Assembly: GCF_018598225.1 (NCBI RefSeq)
Contig: NZ_JAHESF010000001.1
Span: 124,001 to 188,000 of the forward strand
Length of the DNA stretch: 64,000 nucleotides
From: Chryseosolibacter histidinae
Lineage (GTDB): Bacteria > Bacteroidota > Bacteroidia > Cytophagales > Cyclobacteriaceae
Reading direction: 5' to 3'
In this document: positions 16,871 to 25,359 of the stretch, in pieces
Numbering within the stretch: the first letter of the stretch is position 1
How the letters are laid out: each line of letters begins with the position of its first letter
Made by a program: the position numbers and the translations under genes
Notes under the pieces: generated by a model
Databases searched by the model: none
What the model saw: only the letters and a program-made list of their open reading frames with translations
Told to the model about the DNA's origin: nothing

Positions 16871-17440
16871 ATGAAACCCTACCTGAAAGACAAACACTTC
16901 GATCACACTGATTTCACTGAAAAAGGATTTGAGGCAGGAGAGTATGACCATTGCACTTTTCGCAATTGCAATTTCTCCGGTATCGACTTGTCTGAGTGCA
17001 TGTTCATGGATTGCCGGTTTGAAAGCTGCGACCTCAGCATGGCAAAGCTGAGAAACACCACTTTCCAGGATGTGACGTTCGCGCACTGCAAACAGCTGGG
17101 ATTACGTTTCGACGATTGCAGCAAAACGTTGTTGACATTTTCTTTCGATACGTGCTCGTTGAATTTCTCGTCGTTTGCCAGGCTGAAGCTGAAAGGAATT
17201 GTCTTCAGGGAATGCAGGCTACAGGAAGTTGAGTTTGCCGGGGCTGACCTCACCAACGCAAGCTTTGACAATTGCGACCTCGACAGGGCCGTTTTTCAAG
17301 GTACTGTGCTCGAAAGCTCGGACTTCAGAACAGCCTACAATTTCTCCATCGATCCCGAAATAAACCGCATGAAAAAAGCCCGGTTCTCGATCAACGGACT
17401 CCCCGGCTTACTGGAGAAGCACGCCATCATCATAGCGTAG
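16871..17440 (+). CDS. Pentapeptide-repeat protein
   Basis: 189 residues with A(D/N)LXX-type pentapeptide repeats along most of the length, for example CTFRNCNFSGIDLSECMFMD and AGADLTNASFDNCDLDRAVF, expected to form a right-handed quadrilateral beta-helix. Size and the interruption near residues 75-95 resemble the Qnr/McbG-like group that shields DNA gyrase, but family resemblance alone does not show quinolone protection. It stands alone, framed by a near-perfect 32-base direct repeat (16794 and 17618), which raises the possibility that the segment was gained or duplicated as a unit. Confidence 0.85.
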   Translation: MKPYLKDKHFDHTDFTEKGFEAGEYDHCTFRNCNFSGIDLSECMFMDCRFESCDLSMAKLRNTTFQDVTFAHCKQLGLRFDDCSKTLLTFSFDTCSLNFSSFARLKLKGIVFRECRLQEVEFAGADLTNASFDNCDLDRAVFQGTVLESSDFRTAYNFSIDPEINRMKKARFSINGLPGLLEKHAIIIA

Positions 17441-17450
17441 AGATCTTCTC

Positions 17451-17525
17451 GCCACGAAGGCACTAAGGTCACAAAGCATCCGCAAAGCAGTAGTGTTTTC
17501 CTCGTGTTCTTTGTGCTTTAGTGGC
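17451..17525. repeat. Palindromic GCCAC-AAGGCACTAAGG element
   Basis: GCCACGAAGGCACTAAGGTC (from 17451) and the inverse arm CTTTGTGCTTTAGTGGC (17509-17525) form an imperfect inverted repeat about 75 bases long just after the pentapeptide gene. Confidence 0.65.
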
Positions 17526-17567
17526 AAAAAAAAGCGGAGCTCCCGGCATCTCCGGAAAACTCCGCTT
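17526..17567 (-). terminator. Rho-independent terminator of the RND efflux operon
   Basis: On the minus strand AAGCGGAG pairs with CTCCGCTT (17532-17539 with 17560-17567) with a further CCGG stem inside, followed directly by a run of eight T. It lies about 85 bases past the TolC stop codon and is the natural end of that operon. Confidence 0.8.
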
Positions 17568-17617
17568 GGCACAGTCTTAATCCTGTCGCAGCCTTCACAA
17601 ACAGACTCCACTCAGCT

Positions 17618-17649
17618 GTGGACTGTCGACCGTGGACTGTGGACTCTTC
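17618..17649 (+). repeat. GTGGACT heptamer array, direct-repeat copy 2
   Basis: 32 bases, 31 identical to 16794-16825 in the same orientation. It ends 3 bases from the TolC stop codon. Confidence 0.8.
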
Positions 17650-17652
17650 AAA

Positions 17653-18987
17653 TCAATCCACTTCACTAACCCCCATTAATTTTCTCAATTGGATTCGTGC
17701 TGATAAATAATCATAAGCAGCCTCCAGGTAGTTGGATTGCGCCGTGGCAAGTGAAAGCTCGGCATCAGTCAATTCCAGTCTTGGCGAAATACCATTCTTA
17801 TACCTGTAGAGAATAATGTTGTAGCTCAGCTGGGCGGTCTCTTGTACGATGGCCGTGTTCTCCAGGCGCAGCAATGCTTCTTTATTGCTGGCGATCGCCT
17901 CGTGCACCAATGCCCTGAGTCTTTCCTGTGTGTGAGCCACACGAAGCTCGGATTGTTCTTTGGTCAGGTCTGCCTGTTTCACCCTTGCATAAGTGCTGAG
18001 CCCGGTGAAGAGCGGCACGGACAGCTGCAGGCCCACAAATGACGACGAAGGATAGTGAGCATTCTGGTATTCAAGATTGTTGGTTTGCGTCTGCACCTGG
18101 TATTGCGCCAGCAGCGACAGCACAGGCTTCCGGTAGGCCGATGCCGTGCGCACCTGTTGTTTGTCGAGCTGGGTTTGCAGGTTCAGCACCTGGAAGTCGG
18201 GATTGTTCTGTTTCACCTCTTCGTAGACCGTTGCTTCGTCGGGAATCACTTCCGCCACGGGAATGGTCAGCGAATCCGTCAGCACCAGGTCATTCAACGA
18301 ATCGATGCCAATCAAAGTCCTGAGCTGAAGCTTCTCTGTTTCGGCGGCGAACGTAAGCTTCACAAGCTCGGGTTCGAGATTTTTCACGGCGGTGTAGGCG
18401 CGCAGGGTGTCTACCCGCAGACCTTTGCCCTGGATGAACAACGACCGTGAGTCCTGCAGCACCCTTTTGTTCCGGTGGATGCTTTCCTGTTTCAGGCGAA
18501 TGCGCTCGTTCAGCACCAGCACTTTAAGATAGGTCTCCTTGATCGATGACAGCACCTCGATCTCTTTTGCCCTGGCGGCTACCGTGCTTTGACGCTGGCG
18601 AAGCTGCGCAAGCTGGAGCGACGGGAATGCCAACGGGTTGTATACGGGCTGAACCGCGGAGACAACAGCCGTGAGCTGGTCTTTTCCGCCAAACCTGCCG
18701 TACGGGATCTTGCCGCCCTCATTGTTCTCACCGAAGCCGAAGAACGCGGGAAGCTGAAAGTAGTGGTTGGCTTGTGCGCCGGCGGAAACTGTGGGTAAAA
18801 AGAGACTCCTGGCAATGACCCTTTGCCGTTCCGCTTTCTCTACCTCGAGGGCGCTGGATCTGAGCTCCGGGTTGGAAGCCCGTCCGAGGGACAGGGCTTC
18901 CTGGAGCGAAAGTTTTTGCTGTGCATGTACCTGTATTGCCAGGGCCAGGGCAAACGACCATGCAACTGTATGTTTGATGAATTTCAT
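17653..18987 (-). CDS. TolC family outer-membrane efflux protein
   Basis: 444 residues: a Sec signal peptide (residues 1-22, ending IQVHAQQ), then the two-fold OEP repeat with long amphipathic helices, beginning LSLQEALSLGRASNPELRSSALEVEKAERQ. It would form the outer-membrane exit duct of the RND pump. The start at 18987 is chosen because it opens a clean signal peptide and lies 13 bases after the RND stop codon; codons upstream overlap that gene. Last gene of the ArsR-MFP-RND-TolC operon, followed by a strong terminator. Confidence 0.92.
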   Translation of the reverse strand: MKFIKHTVAWSFALALAIQVHAQQKLSLQEALSLGRASNPELRSSALEVEKAERQRVIARSLFLPTVSAGAQANHYFQLPAFFGFGENNEGGKIPYGRFGGKDQLTAVVSAVQPVYNPLAFPSLQLAQLRQRQSTVAARAKEIEVLSSIKETYLKVLVLNERIRLKQESIHRNKRVLQDSRSLFIQGKGLRVDTLRAYTAVKNLEPELVKLTFAAETEKLQLRTLIGIDSLNDLVLTDSLTIPVAEVIPDEATVYEEVKQNNPDFQVLNLQTQLDKQQVRTASAYRKPVLSLLAQYQVQTQTNNLEYQNAHYPSSSFVGLQLSVPLFTGLSTYARVKQADLTKEQSELRVAHTQERLRALVHEAIASNKEALLRLENTAIVQETAQLSYNIILYRYKNGISPRLELTDAELSLATAQSNYLEAAYDYLSARIQLRKLMGVSEVD

Positions 18988-19000
18988 GTGTTGTAACGGA

Positions 19001-22000
19001 TTAAACTGTGAGTGGCTGCGCTTTAAGATCGGGTGTTCCTTCGGCGTGTTCACCAGCTTTGCGCGCATAAGGCCGCGAGATGTATGAATAAACCGAAGGG
19101 ATCACGTAGAGGGTGAGAATACCGGCGAAGATAAGCCCGCCCACCACGGCGATACCCAGCGATGTTCTGCTGCCCGACGATGTACCCAGCGAAAGCGCAA
19201 TGGGCAGAGAACCGAAGATCATGGCGAGCGTGGTCATCAGGATCGGACGAAAGCGTGAGCTGGCAGCGGAGAGCACCGCTTCACTTACGGAGAGGCCTTC
19301 TTCCTTACGTTGATTGGCAAACTCCACGATGAGGATCCCGTTTTTCGTGATGAGACCAATGAGCATGATGATGCCGATCTCGCTGAACACGTTGATGGAT
19401 TGCCCCGTGATCCAGAGGCTCAGCACCGCACCTGTGAGCGCCATAGGCACCGTGAGCAGGATGATGAACGGATCGATGAGGCTTTCGAACTGTGCGGCAA
19501 GTACCAGGTAGATGAGCAAGATGGCGAAGATGAACGCAAAGATCAGACTCGAGCTGCTTTCAGCGTAGTCGCGGCTTTGACCGGCCAGCGCTGTGGTGAA
19601 TCCCGGAGGCAGCACTTTTTTGGTGATCTGGTCCATGTCGCTGATGGCTTCACCCAGGCTGACGCCTGGCGCGGGCGTTGCAGAGATGGTTACGCTGTAG
19701 GACTGGTTGTAGCGGTAGATGGCGGGAGGGCTAACTGTTTCTTGCAAACTCACCAGGTTATCGAGCGACACCATGTCGCCATTCTCGGCGCGCAGGAACA
19801 ACGACTGCAGATCTTCCGGTGCGGAGCGTTCTTCACGGTCGAGCTGGCCGATCACTTCATATTGCCTGTCGTTATAGATGAAATACCCGTAACGTCTTCC
19901 GCTGAGCGCCAACTGCAACGTGCGGCCGATCTCTTGCGTGGAGATGCCCAGCTGTGCGGCGCGCTGGCGGTCTATGGTGATGCCGATCTCGGGTCTGTTG
20001 ATCTTGAAGTCAGGGTCCTGGAAGCTCAGCTTCTTGCTCTGATATACTTCGTTCATGATCTTGGGCGTAACTTCAATGAGGCTCTTCAGGTCAGGCGCCT
20101 GCACCACGTATTGCAGGGGCTGTGAGCTGGAGAATCCGCCGATGGTCGGGATCTGGATCGGTATAACGATCACATTACGGAACCGCGACGACGCCGCTAT
20201 CAGCTTCTCGTACACTTGTTGTTGCGTCATGCCGCTTTTGCGCTCATGCGGATCTTTGAGGAAGATCCACTGAAAGGCGCCGTTCACGGGCTGCACCAGT
20301 GTTCCAACCGAGGCTGCAATACCGGCATACGTACGGTTCTCGTTCAGATCAGGAATGGAGTCAGAAACATAGTTGTTGATCTCCTTCATGGTCTCTTCCA
20401 TACTTTCATAGGAGGTTCCCTCGGGAGCGATCACTGCCAGGCCCACCATGGAGCGGTCTTCCAGCGGCGCAAGCTCAGAGGGCAGGGTAGGCAGCAGGTA
20501 CCAGGCTATGGCGAATGAAAGCACCAGCAGCACAAACCCCATCCACCTTACTTTAAAGAAAGCCCTGAGGGAACGTTCATAGGCGTTGTTCAATCCCTGG
20601 AACCAGGGCTCCGTTTTCCGGTACAGCCACCCGTGCGACGCGTTTGACTTGAGCAGGTAGGCGCTCATCATCGGCGACAACGTAAGCGCGACAAAGGCAG
20701 AGATCAGCACCGAGCCGGCCACCACAATGGCGAACTCCTTGAACAGCTTACCCGTGATCCCGCCAAGGAAAAGAATGGGCAGGAAAACGGCCGCCAGCGT
20801 CACCGTGGTGGAGATCACGGCAAAGTAGATCTCGTCAGAACCTTTTCTCGCCGCCGCCAGGGGATTCATGCCCTGCTCGATCTTGCTGTAGATGTTCTCC
20901 AGCACCACAATGGCATCGTCTACCACAAGCCCGATGGCCAGCACAAGTCCCAGCAGCGTAAGCACGTTGATGGTAAAACCACCGATGTACATGATAAAGA
21001 ATGCCGAGATGATGGATACAGGGATCGCCACGAGGGGAATGAGGGTGCTTCGCCAGTCGCGCAGGAAGATGAAGATGATGAGCGCCACCAGTACGAATGC
21101 CAGGATCAGCGTCTCTTCCACTTCAGACAGTGAGTTACGCACCGGTACTGTGAAGTCTTTTCCCAGGGAGATGATATATTCTTTTGGAGCAGTTTTTACG
21201 ATCTCGTCGAAGCGGTCCTTGAACTCGTCTACGATGGCCAGTGAATTGGCGCCACGCTGGGGTTGTACGCCCGTGCCCACACCGTACCTGGCTGTTTTAC
21301 CTTCACCCACGATCATGGCCGTGCGCTCATTTTGCGACGACATGATGGCCGTGCCGATATCCTTGAACCGTACAATGGCACCGTTCTTCTGCACTACGAT
21401 CATGTTGTTGAAATCGTCTTCCGTCACCAGCCTGCCTTGTGTGCGCAGCGTTACTTCGGTGTTCTCACCTTCGATACGTCCACTCGGAAGGTCTACGTTC
21501 TCCCGTTGCAGGGCTGCCTGCACATCGGAAGGAGTGAGGCCGTACGAGGCGAGCTTCAGCGGATCCATTCGTAACCTCATGGCGCGCTTACGTCCTGCAT
21601 AAGTATCCACCAGCCTTACGCCGGGGATGGACTGCAGCTTTTCCTTGATGTTGATGTTGACGAAGTCCGTTACGTCTTCCAGTGTACGGGTATCGCTCTG
21701 CACCGTGAGGAACACGAGGAAATCCGGCGGGCCAGCCTTTTCAACGATGGTAGGCTCGATATCGGAAGGCAGCTGCTGGCGCGACTTCGATACTTTATCG
21801 CGCACATCGTTGGCCGCGGCTTCGAGGTCTGCATCCAGGTTGAACTCTACGGTGATGATGCTCACCTGCTCCCGTGAAACGGAAGATAACGCGCGGATCC
21901 CATTAGCTTCGGCGATGGCTTCTTCCAGTGGTTTGGTCACCTGCGAGGCGATGATGTCGGCACTGGCGCCTGGATACACCGTGGTGACCATTACGATAGG

Positions 22001-22129
22001 AGAATCGGTTACAGGGTACTCGCGGGTTCCCAGAAAGGTGTAGCCCACGATCCCGAACAAGATCAGCAGCACCGACATCACGCCGGCCAGCACTGGTCTT
22101 GATATACTTACTTGTGAAATTGCACTCAT
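19001..22129 (-). CDS. RND efflux transporter, HAE1-like inner-membrane pump
   Basis: 1042 residues, standard for AcrB-type pumps. The N-terminus SRPVLAGVMSVLLILFGIVG is typical, as are two large periplasmic loops and the TM4 motif AIGLVVDDAIVVLENIYSKI near residue 400, which carries the proton-relay aspartates. A second helix bundle near the C-terminus contains GLITKNGILIVEFANQ. It would drive proton-coupled export of hydrophobic or cationic compounds through the MFP and TolC partners on either side. The substrate cannot be read from sequence; heavy-metal (CusA) signatures are not evident. Third gene of the operon, 39 bases after the MFP stop. Confidence 0.94.
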   Translation of the reverse strand: MSAISQVSISRPVLAGVMSVLLILFGIVGYTFLGTREYPVTDSPIVMVTTVYPGASADIIASQVTKPLEEAIAEANGIRALSSVSREQVSIITVEFNLDADLEAAANDVRDKVSKSRQQLPSDIEPTIVEKAGPPDFLVFLTVQSDTRTLEDVTDFVNINIKEKLQSIPGVRLVDTYAGRKRAMRLRMDPLKLASYGLTPSDVQAALQRENVDLPSGRIEGENTEVTLRTQGRLVTEDDFNNMIVVQKNGAIVRFKDIGTAIMSSQNERTAMIVGEGKTARYGVGTGVQPQRGANSLAIVDEFKDRFDEIVKTAPKEYIISLGKDFTVPVRNSLSEVEETLILAFVLVALIIFIFLRDWRSTLIPLVAIPVSIISAFFIMYIGGFTINVLTLLGLVLAIGLVVDDAIVVLENIYSKIEQGMNPLAAARKGSDEIYFAVISTTVTLAAVFLPILFLGGITGKLFKEFAIVVAGSVLISAFVALTLSPMMSAYLLKSNASHGWLYRKTEPWFQGLNNAYERSLRAFFKVRWMGFVLLVLSFAIAWYLLPTLPSELAPLEDRSMVGLAVIAPEGTSYESMEETMKEINNYVSDSIPDLNENRTYAGIAASVGTLVQPVNGAFQWIFLKDPHERKSGMTQQQVYEKLIAASSRFRNVIVIPIQIPTIGGFSSSQPLQYVVQAPDLKSLIEVTPKIMNEVYQSKKLSFQDPDFKINRPEIGITIDRQRAAQLGISTQEIGRTLQLALSGRRYGYFIYNDRQYEVIGQLDREERSAPEDLQSLFLRAENGDMVSLDNLVSLQETVSPPAIYRYNQSYSVTISATPAPGVSLGEAISDMDQITKKVLPPGFTTALAGQSRDYAESSSSLIFAFIFAILLIYLVLAAQFESLIDPFIILLTVPMALTGAVLSLWITGQSINVFSEIGIIMLIGLITKNGILIVEFANQRKEEGLSVSEAVLSAASSRFRPILMTTLAMIFGSLPIALSLGTSSGSRTSLGIAVVGGLIFAGILTLYVIPSVYSYISRPYARKAGEHAEGTPDLKAQPLTV

Positions 22130-22168
22130 AAACTTGTTTAAAACGGTCTTATAGTATTAGTTAAAAGA

Positions 22169-23248
22169 TCACTTGATAGTGACCAGTGTTAAAGGCGCAC
22201 CGGGTGAAAGTCTCAGCAGGTTGCTGGTGATCACGGTGTCGCCAGGAGTGAGGCCCTGCAGGATCTCCACCTGACCTGTGCTCCGTTGTCCGATCTGCAC
22301 GGGACGCGCTTCGGCTTTATTGTTTTTAGCAACGAACAGCACATAACCGCGCGGAGAGGGGATCAATGCCTGTGACGATACAGAGAGGGCGTTGGCCGAG
22401 GTGTTGAGCGAGAGGTTGATCCTGGCACTTTGGCCTGGCAGCAGCTTGCCTTGCGGATTGGCTGTCACGCCCCTCACCAACAAGGTGCGGGTGTCCGTGC
22501 TCAGGCTCGCTGCCTTGGCTACGACCGTTGTCTTGTACTCGGTCTGGTCTGACGGCGTTGTGAACGTTTGCTGACTGCCGGCGTGGATCACGTTGGTGTA
22601 TTTCTCAGGAACGGAGAATTCTATCTTCACCACGCTGTTGTCCTGGATGTCTGTCAGCACGGTGCTCACAGAGACGATGGCACCCACGTGTGTGTTGATC
22701 ATGCCGATCTGTCCGTCGAAGGGCGCGGTGATCCTGGTTTTGTCGATGGTTGCCTGCAGCTCGGTGATCTGGGCTTGCAGCACTTTGAGGTTGGTGGCTA
22801 CTTCGTCGTAATCCTGCTGGGCAACGGCTTCATGATCGATGAGGTCTTTCAGGCGTTTCTCGTTCAGGATGGCGAGCTTTTCCTGCTGGTGAAGGCGCTC
22901 CAGCTGCGCGAGCAGGTCGGCCTGATCGAGCAGGAACAGCAGCGTACCTTTCTTTACTTTGCTGCCTTCCTTCACATTCACTTTCACCACTTTGCGGGTA
23001 AGCTCGCTGACGATGTCAACTTCCTGGTTGGCGAGCACTGTTCCGGTCACTTCGAGACGATCCTGCAGCTCGCTGGGGTGGATCACGGTTGCATCTACAG
23101 GTATTCCGGCGGGAACGGCAGCGGCTTCAGCGGTGGCTGGCAATTCTTCAGCTTTGATAGCACAGGCCACCACCACGGCGGCGAGTGCGGCAGAACCTGC
23201 TACGTATTGCAGGTTTCTGAATAACGGGTGTTTGAAGAGTCTGTTCAT
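22169..23248 (-). CDS. RND periplasmic adaptor (membrane fusion protein), probable lipoprotein
   Basis: 359 residues. The N-terminal hydrophobic stretch ends AAVVVAC with C29 as a candidate lipidation site. Then come a barrel-sandwich half motif (VKVNVKEGSKVKKGTLLFLLD), a coiled-coil hairpin (about 110-170), the second half motif (ITAPFDGQIGMINTHVGAIV) and beta-barrel domains. It links the RND pump to TolC. The ATG at 23248 is chosen; farther upstream codons run into an operator-like site. Two partial copies of the putative ArsR operator lie between it and the arsR-type gene. Confidence 0.92.
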   Translation of the reverse strand: MNRLFKHPLFRNLQYVAGSAALAAVVVACAIKAEELPATAEAAAVPAGIPVDATVIHPSELQDRLEVTGTVLANQEVDIVSELTRKVVKVNVKEGSKVKKGTLLFLLDQADLLAQLERLHQQEKLAILNEKRLKDLIDHEAVAQQDYDEVATNLKVLQAQITELQATIDKTRITAPFDGQIGMINTHVGAIVSVSTVLTDIQDNSVVKIEFSVPEKYTNVIHAGSQQTFTTPSDQTEYKTTVVAKAASLSTDTRTLLVRGVTANPQGKLLPGQSARINLSLNTSANALSVSSQALIPSPRGYVLFVAKNNKAEARPVQIGQRSTGQVEILQGLTPGDTVITSNLLRLSPGAPLTLVTIK

Positions 23249-23260
23249 ATGTATTGATTT

Positions 23261-23276
23261 ATTTAAATAATTCGAT
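23261..23276. promoter_or_regulatory. Candidate ArsR half-operator nearest the MFP gene
   Basis: ATTTAAATAATTCGAT, 13 bases upstream of the MFP start codon. It keeps the TTCGAT right half of the perfect palindrome at 23687 but has a degenerate left half. Confidence 0.45.
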
Positions 23277-23341
23277 ATGTTGTTCAAAAGGGGGGCAAAT
23301 GTAATCGGGTGTCGTGTCATGTCATAATGTTTAATAGAAAT

Positions 23342-23357
23342 ATTTAAATATTTCGAT
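23342..23357. promoter_or_regulatory. Candidate ArsR operator between arsR-type and MFP genes
   Basis: ATTTAAATATTTCGAT shares 13 of 16 positions with the perfect palindrome ATCGAAATATTTCGAT upstream of the regulator gene. Confidence 0.55.
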
Positions 23358-23374
23358 AAATAAGATACAAGAGA

Positions 23375-23653
23375 TCAGGTCGTTTTCAGTGAATGCAGGA
23401 AATCGATGTACTCCTCGATCAGGCTGTTGTTGAGCGCATACTTGACGTACCGGCCTTCCTTTTCCGGGATCAGGATCTCCGTATCGGTCAGCTGCTTCAG
23501 GTGGTGGCAGATCGAAGGCTGGGAGAGGTCGATGATCGCATCGATGTCGCAACAATAAAGCGCATCGTTTTGCTTTTTCACCTCTTTGATGATCATGATC
23601 CTGTTCGGATCGGCCAGTGCTTTCGAGATCTTTTCTGCTTTCTTGTGCTCCAT
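23375..23653 (-). CDS. ArsR family transcriptional regulator
   Basis: 92 residues, a compact winged-helix ArsR/SmtB protein: ALADPNRIMIIKEV, then the recognition region DLSQPSICHHLKQLTD, and the wing EKEGRYVKYALNN. A vicinal cysteine pair in ALYCCDIDAIIDL sits just before the recognition helices, roughly where metal- or thiol-sensing ArsR proteins carry theirs, so the signal may be metal or oxidant. It is first in the operon with the MFP, RND and TolC genes, and palindromes ending TTCGAT are found both upstream of it and before the MFP gene. Confidence 0.9.
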   Translation of the reverse strand: MEHKKAEKISKALADPNRIMIIKEVKKQNDALYCCDIDAIIDLSQPSICHHLKQLTDTEILIPEKEGRYVKYALNNSLIEEYIDFLHSLKTT

Positions 23654-23686
23654 TACCCTATCGCCTGTTAGCCTACTTATCTATTT

Positions 23687-23702
23687 ATCGAAATATTTCG
23701 AT
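23687..23702. promoter_or_regulatory. ArsR operator (perfect palindrome)
   Basis: ATCGAAATATTTCGAT is a perfect 16-base palindrome 33 bases upstream of the ArsR start codon; related sites lie at 23342 and 23261. Confidence 0.75.
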
Positions 23703-23874
23703 GTTTCATATTACGTCGATCCCGCCCGAAAAGTTCTGATGATCGAAAAATCTTTCTAATAAAGTTTCAGCGCTATGGCCTTGCTTCCTTTAGACTTCCC
23801 ATTCTTCTGTTCCCCCGCCCAATGTCTCATTTATGAAACACGCCTCCGAATCCACACACCTACCCACGAACGAC

Positions 23875-23923
23875 AGGCTCCTTACTCCTTACTACTGGCT
23901 CCTTACTCCTTTTTTACCCGCAT
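23875..23923 (+). repeat. ACTCCTT/GGCTCCTT heptamer array (H1)
   Basis: This is a degenerate array of CTCCTTA-type units. It sits in the 457-base spacer 23654-24110, which otherwise shows only the ArsR palindrome and a promoter-like TAAGTTTG. Related arrays lie near 49675, 46385 and, inverted, 58785. Confidence 0.65.
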
Positions 23924-24048
23924 AGTTTGCTGAGCACCACCGCGATAAGCAAAGACGGGTCTTTTTTAAGTAGCGACCCCGGTATTCAGTAGAACTACTG
24001 GTTTTTTAAAATACGGTATTCCCTGATCCCCGGTACCCTACTTAATAA

Positions 24049-24056
24049 TAAGTTTG
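24049..24056 (+). promoter_or_regulatory. Candidate Bacteroidota -7 element (TAAGTTTG)
   Basis: Exact match to TAnnTTTG, 54 bases upstream of the lipoprotein start codon. No convincing TTG box is seen at the expected distance upstream. Confidence 0.35.
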
Positions 24057-24110
24057 TCCGTCCGCTATTGTAAAAGCAATTCGGGCAACGGACCCCAAAA
24101 CTCAAAATGT

Positions 24111-25280
24111 ATGCATAGAACCAACAAAAAGGCCCCATTGATAATCCTATTGATGGCCGCAGTACTCGTATTCTCCTGCGAACGCGAGGGCGAAGTAGAT
24201 CAAAAGAGGGTGATCATTAACAACTCCTCGTTTGAGGACCGTATTAACTATAACGTAGACAGTACCATCACCGTTGGAACGCTCACTGGCGGAAGGACCA
24301 AAGCAGCCCTGAGCCTGAAGCTGAGGGCAGAGGTGCTGCCACCGGTATACAATGGCATCACGTTGCGGGCCTCCCATATTTATGTTGATAAAGACTATGC
24401 TTATGTTGTTTATAACCTTGAAGGTGAATCATACCTGGGCGGCGTCGAGATCTTTAACATCAGCGACATCAGGCATCCTTTTATTGATTCGCAGGCAATT
24501 TTCATCAACACGGATGTAAGCTCTGTCTGTTATGACGATAATGTGGTCTACCTGGCCGAGGCGACCGGTGACGCAGGGTTTGACGCGCCGGCAGTGCTGG
24601 AAGCGCTCCAGATCGAGAACGGCAGGCTCACAACGAAGTCCAGAAGGGTTGGTCTGACCAGTTACGCCGCTACGGATGTCAGTGTGTCTAAAGATTATAT
24701 CGCCGTGACTTCCGGTTCTGCTGGCGGACTATCTGTTTTAAACAGGAAGACGTTGGAGAGGACTGCCTTTGTCGGACTCGACGATGCGCGGGCCGTTGCT
24801 TTCGAAAACTCCGGCGGGATGATCACATTACAAGGGACTCCCGCCAGGGTCAGTATGTTCGATGCGGCTGGATCGCTCCAAAACAGTTTTGAGTTCAAGG
24901 GCGCCAACATTCCTGAATCCAAATCGATGCTGGCTTTGCATGGCAACGCTGTGTTTGTGGCCGCCGGAGATGGAGGAGCCTATTGTATCAACAAAAGCAC
25001 CGGCGTGGTAAACTTTAACATCCCCGTGCCGCAGGATGAAGACCTCGATCCGCACGAGTCTGTCTGCAACAGCGTGGCAGTGTTTGGTGATGTGCTTTAT
25101 ATGGCCTATGGCGAGGCGGGGTTATATGCCGCCAAAATTGATGGCGAGAGCGAAAAATTCAGTGACCTGAGTCCGATCAGGTTCAGTGGCAACTCATCTG
25201 TCAACCACGTTGCCGCCAGGAACAAAACCATTTTCCTGGCCACAGGAACCGGAGGGCTTAAGATCGTGGAGCTTGAATAA
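24111..25280 (+). CDS. LVIVD-like beta-propeller lipoprotein
   Basis: 389 residues. The lipoprotein signal ends LVFSC with C23 as the lipidated residue, predicting anchorage in the outer membrane. The rest is a series of blade-like repeats of the LVIVD type: IYVDKDYAYVVYNLEG followed by GVEIFNISDIRHPFID, then VCYDDNVVYLAEA, YAATDVSVSKDYIAVTSGS and VAVFGDVLYMAYG, closing with KTIFLATGTGGLKIVEL. The family is a probable surface beta-propeller with no assigned biochemical function. It stands alone between spacers; the ATG at 24111 is chosen for the signal peptide. Confidence 0.8.
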   Translation: MHRTNKKAPLIILLMAAVLVFSCEREGEVDQKRVIINNSSFEDRINYNVDSTITVGTLTGGRTKAALSLKLRAEVLPPVYNGITLRASHIYVDKDYAYVVYNLEGESYLGGVEIFNISDIRHPFIDSQAIFINTDVSSVCYDDNVVYLAEATGDAGFDAPAVLEALQIENGRLTTKSRRVGLTSYAATDVSVSKDYIAVTSGSAGGLSVLNRKTLERTAFVGLDDARAVAFENSGGMITLQGTPARVSMFDAAGSLQNSFEFKGANIPESKSMLALHGNAVFVAAGDGGAYCINKSTGVVNFNIPVPQDEDLDPHESVCNSVAVFGDVLYMAYGEAGLYAAKIDGESEKFSDLSPIRFSGNSSVNHVAARNKTIFLATGTGGLKIVELE

Positions 25281-25359
25281 TTAAACCGCAGCGGACGCCG
25301 GATGGTTGCATCACTCAGGATTAACGGGTTTCAAAAAGAAGCGCTACCCTTAAAGGCGA

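Noticed and set aside
16794-17649. Composite transposon around the pentapeptide gene
   Set aside because: No transposase, no terminal inverted repeats and no target-site duplication; the flanking repeats belong to a family found at other spacers.
19310-20125. 271-residue plus-strand frame within the RND pump gene
   Set aside because: Antisense to a well-conserved gene, composition typical of a shadow frame, no recognisable domain.
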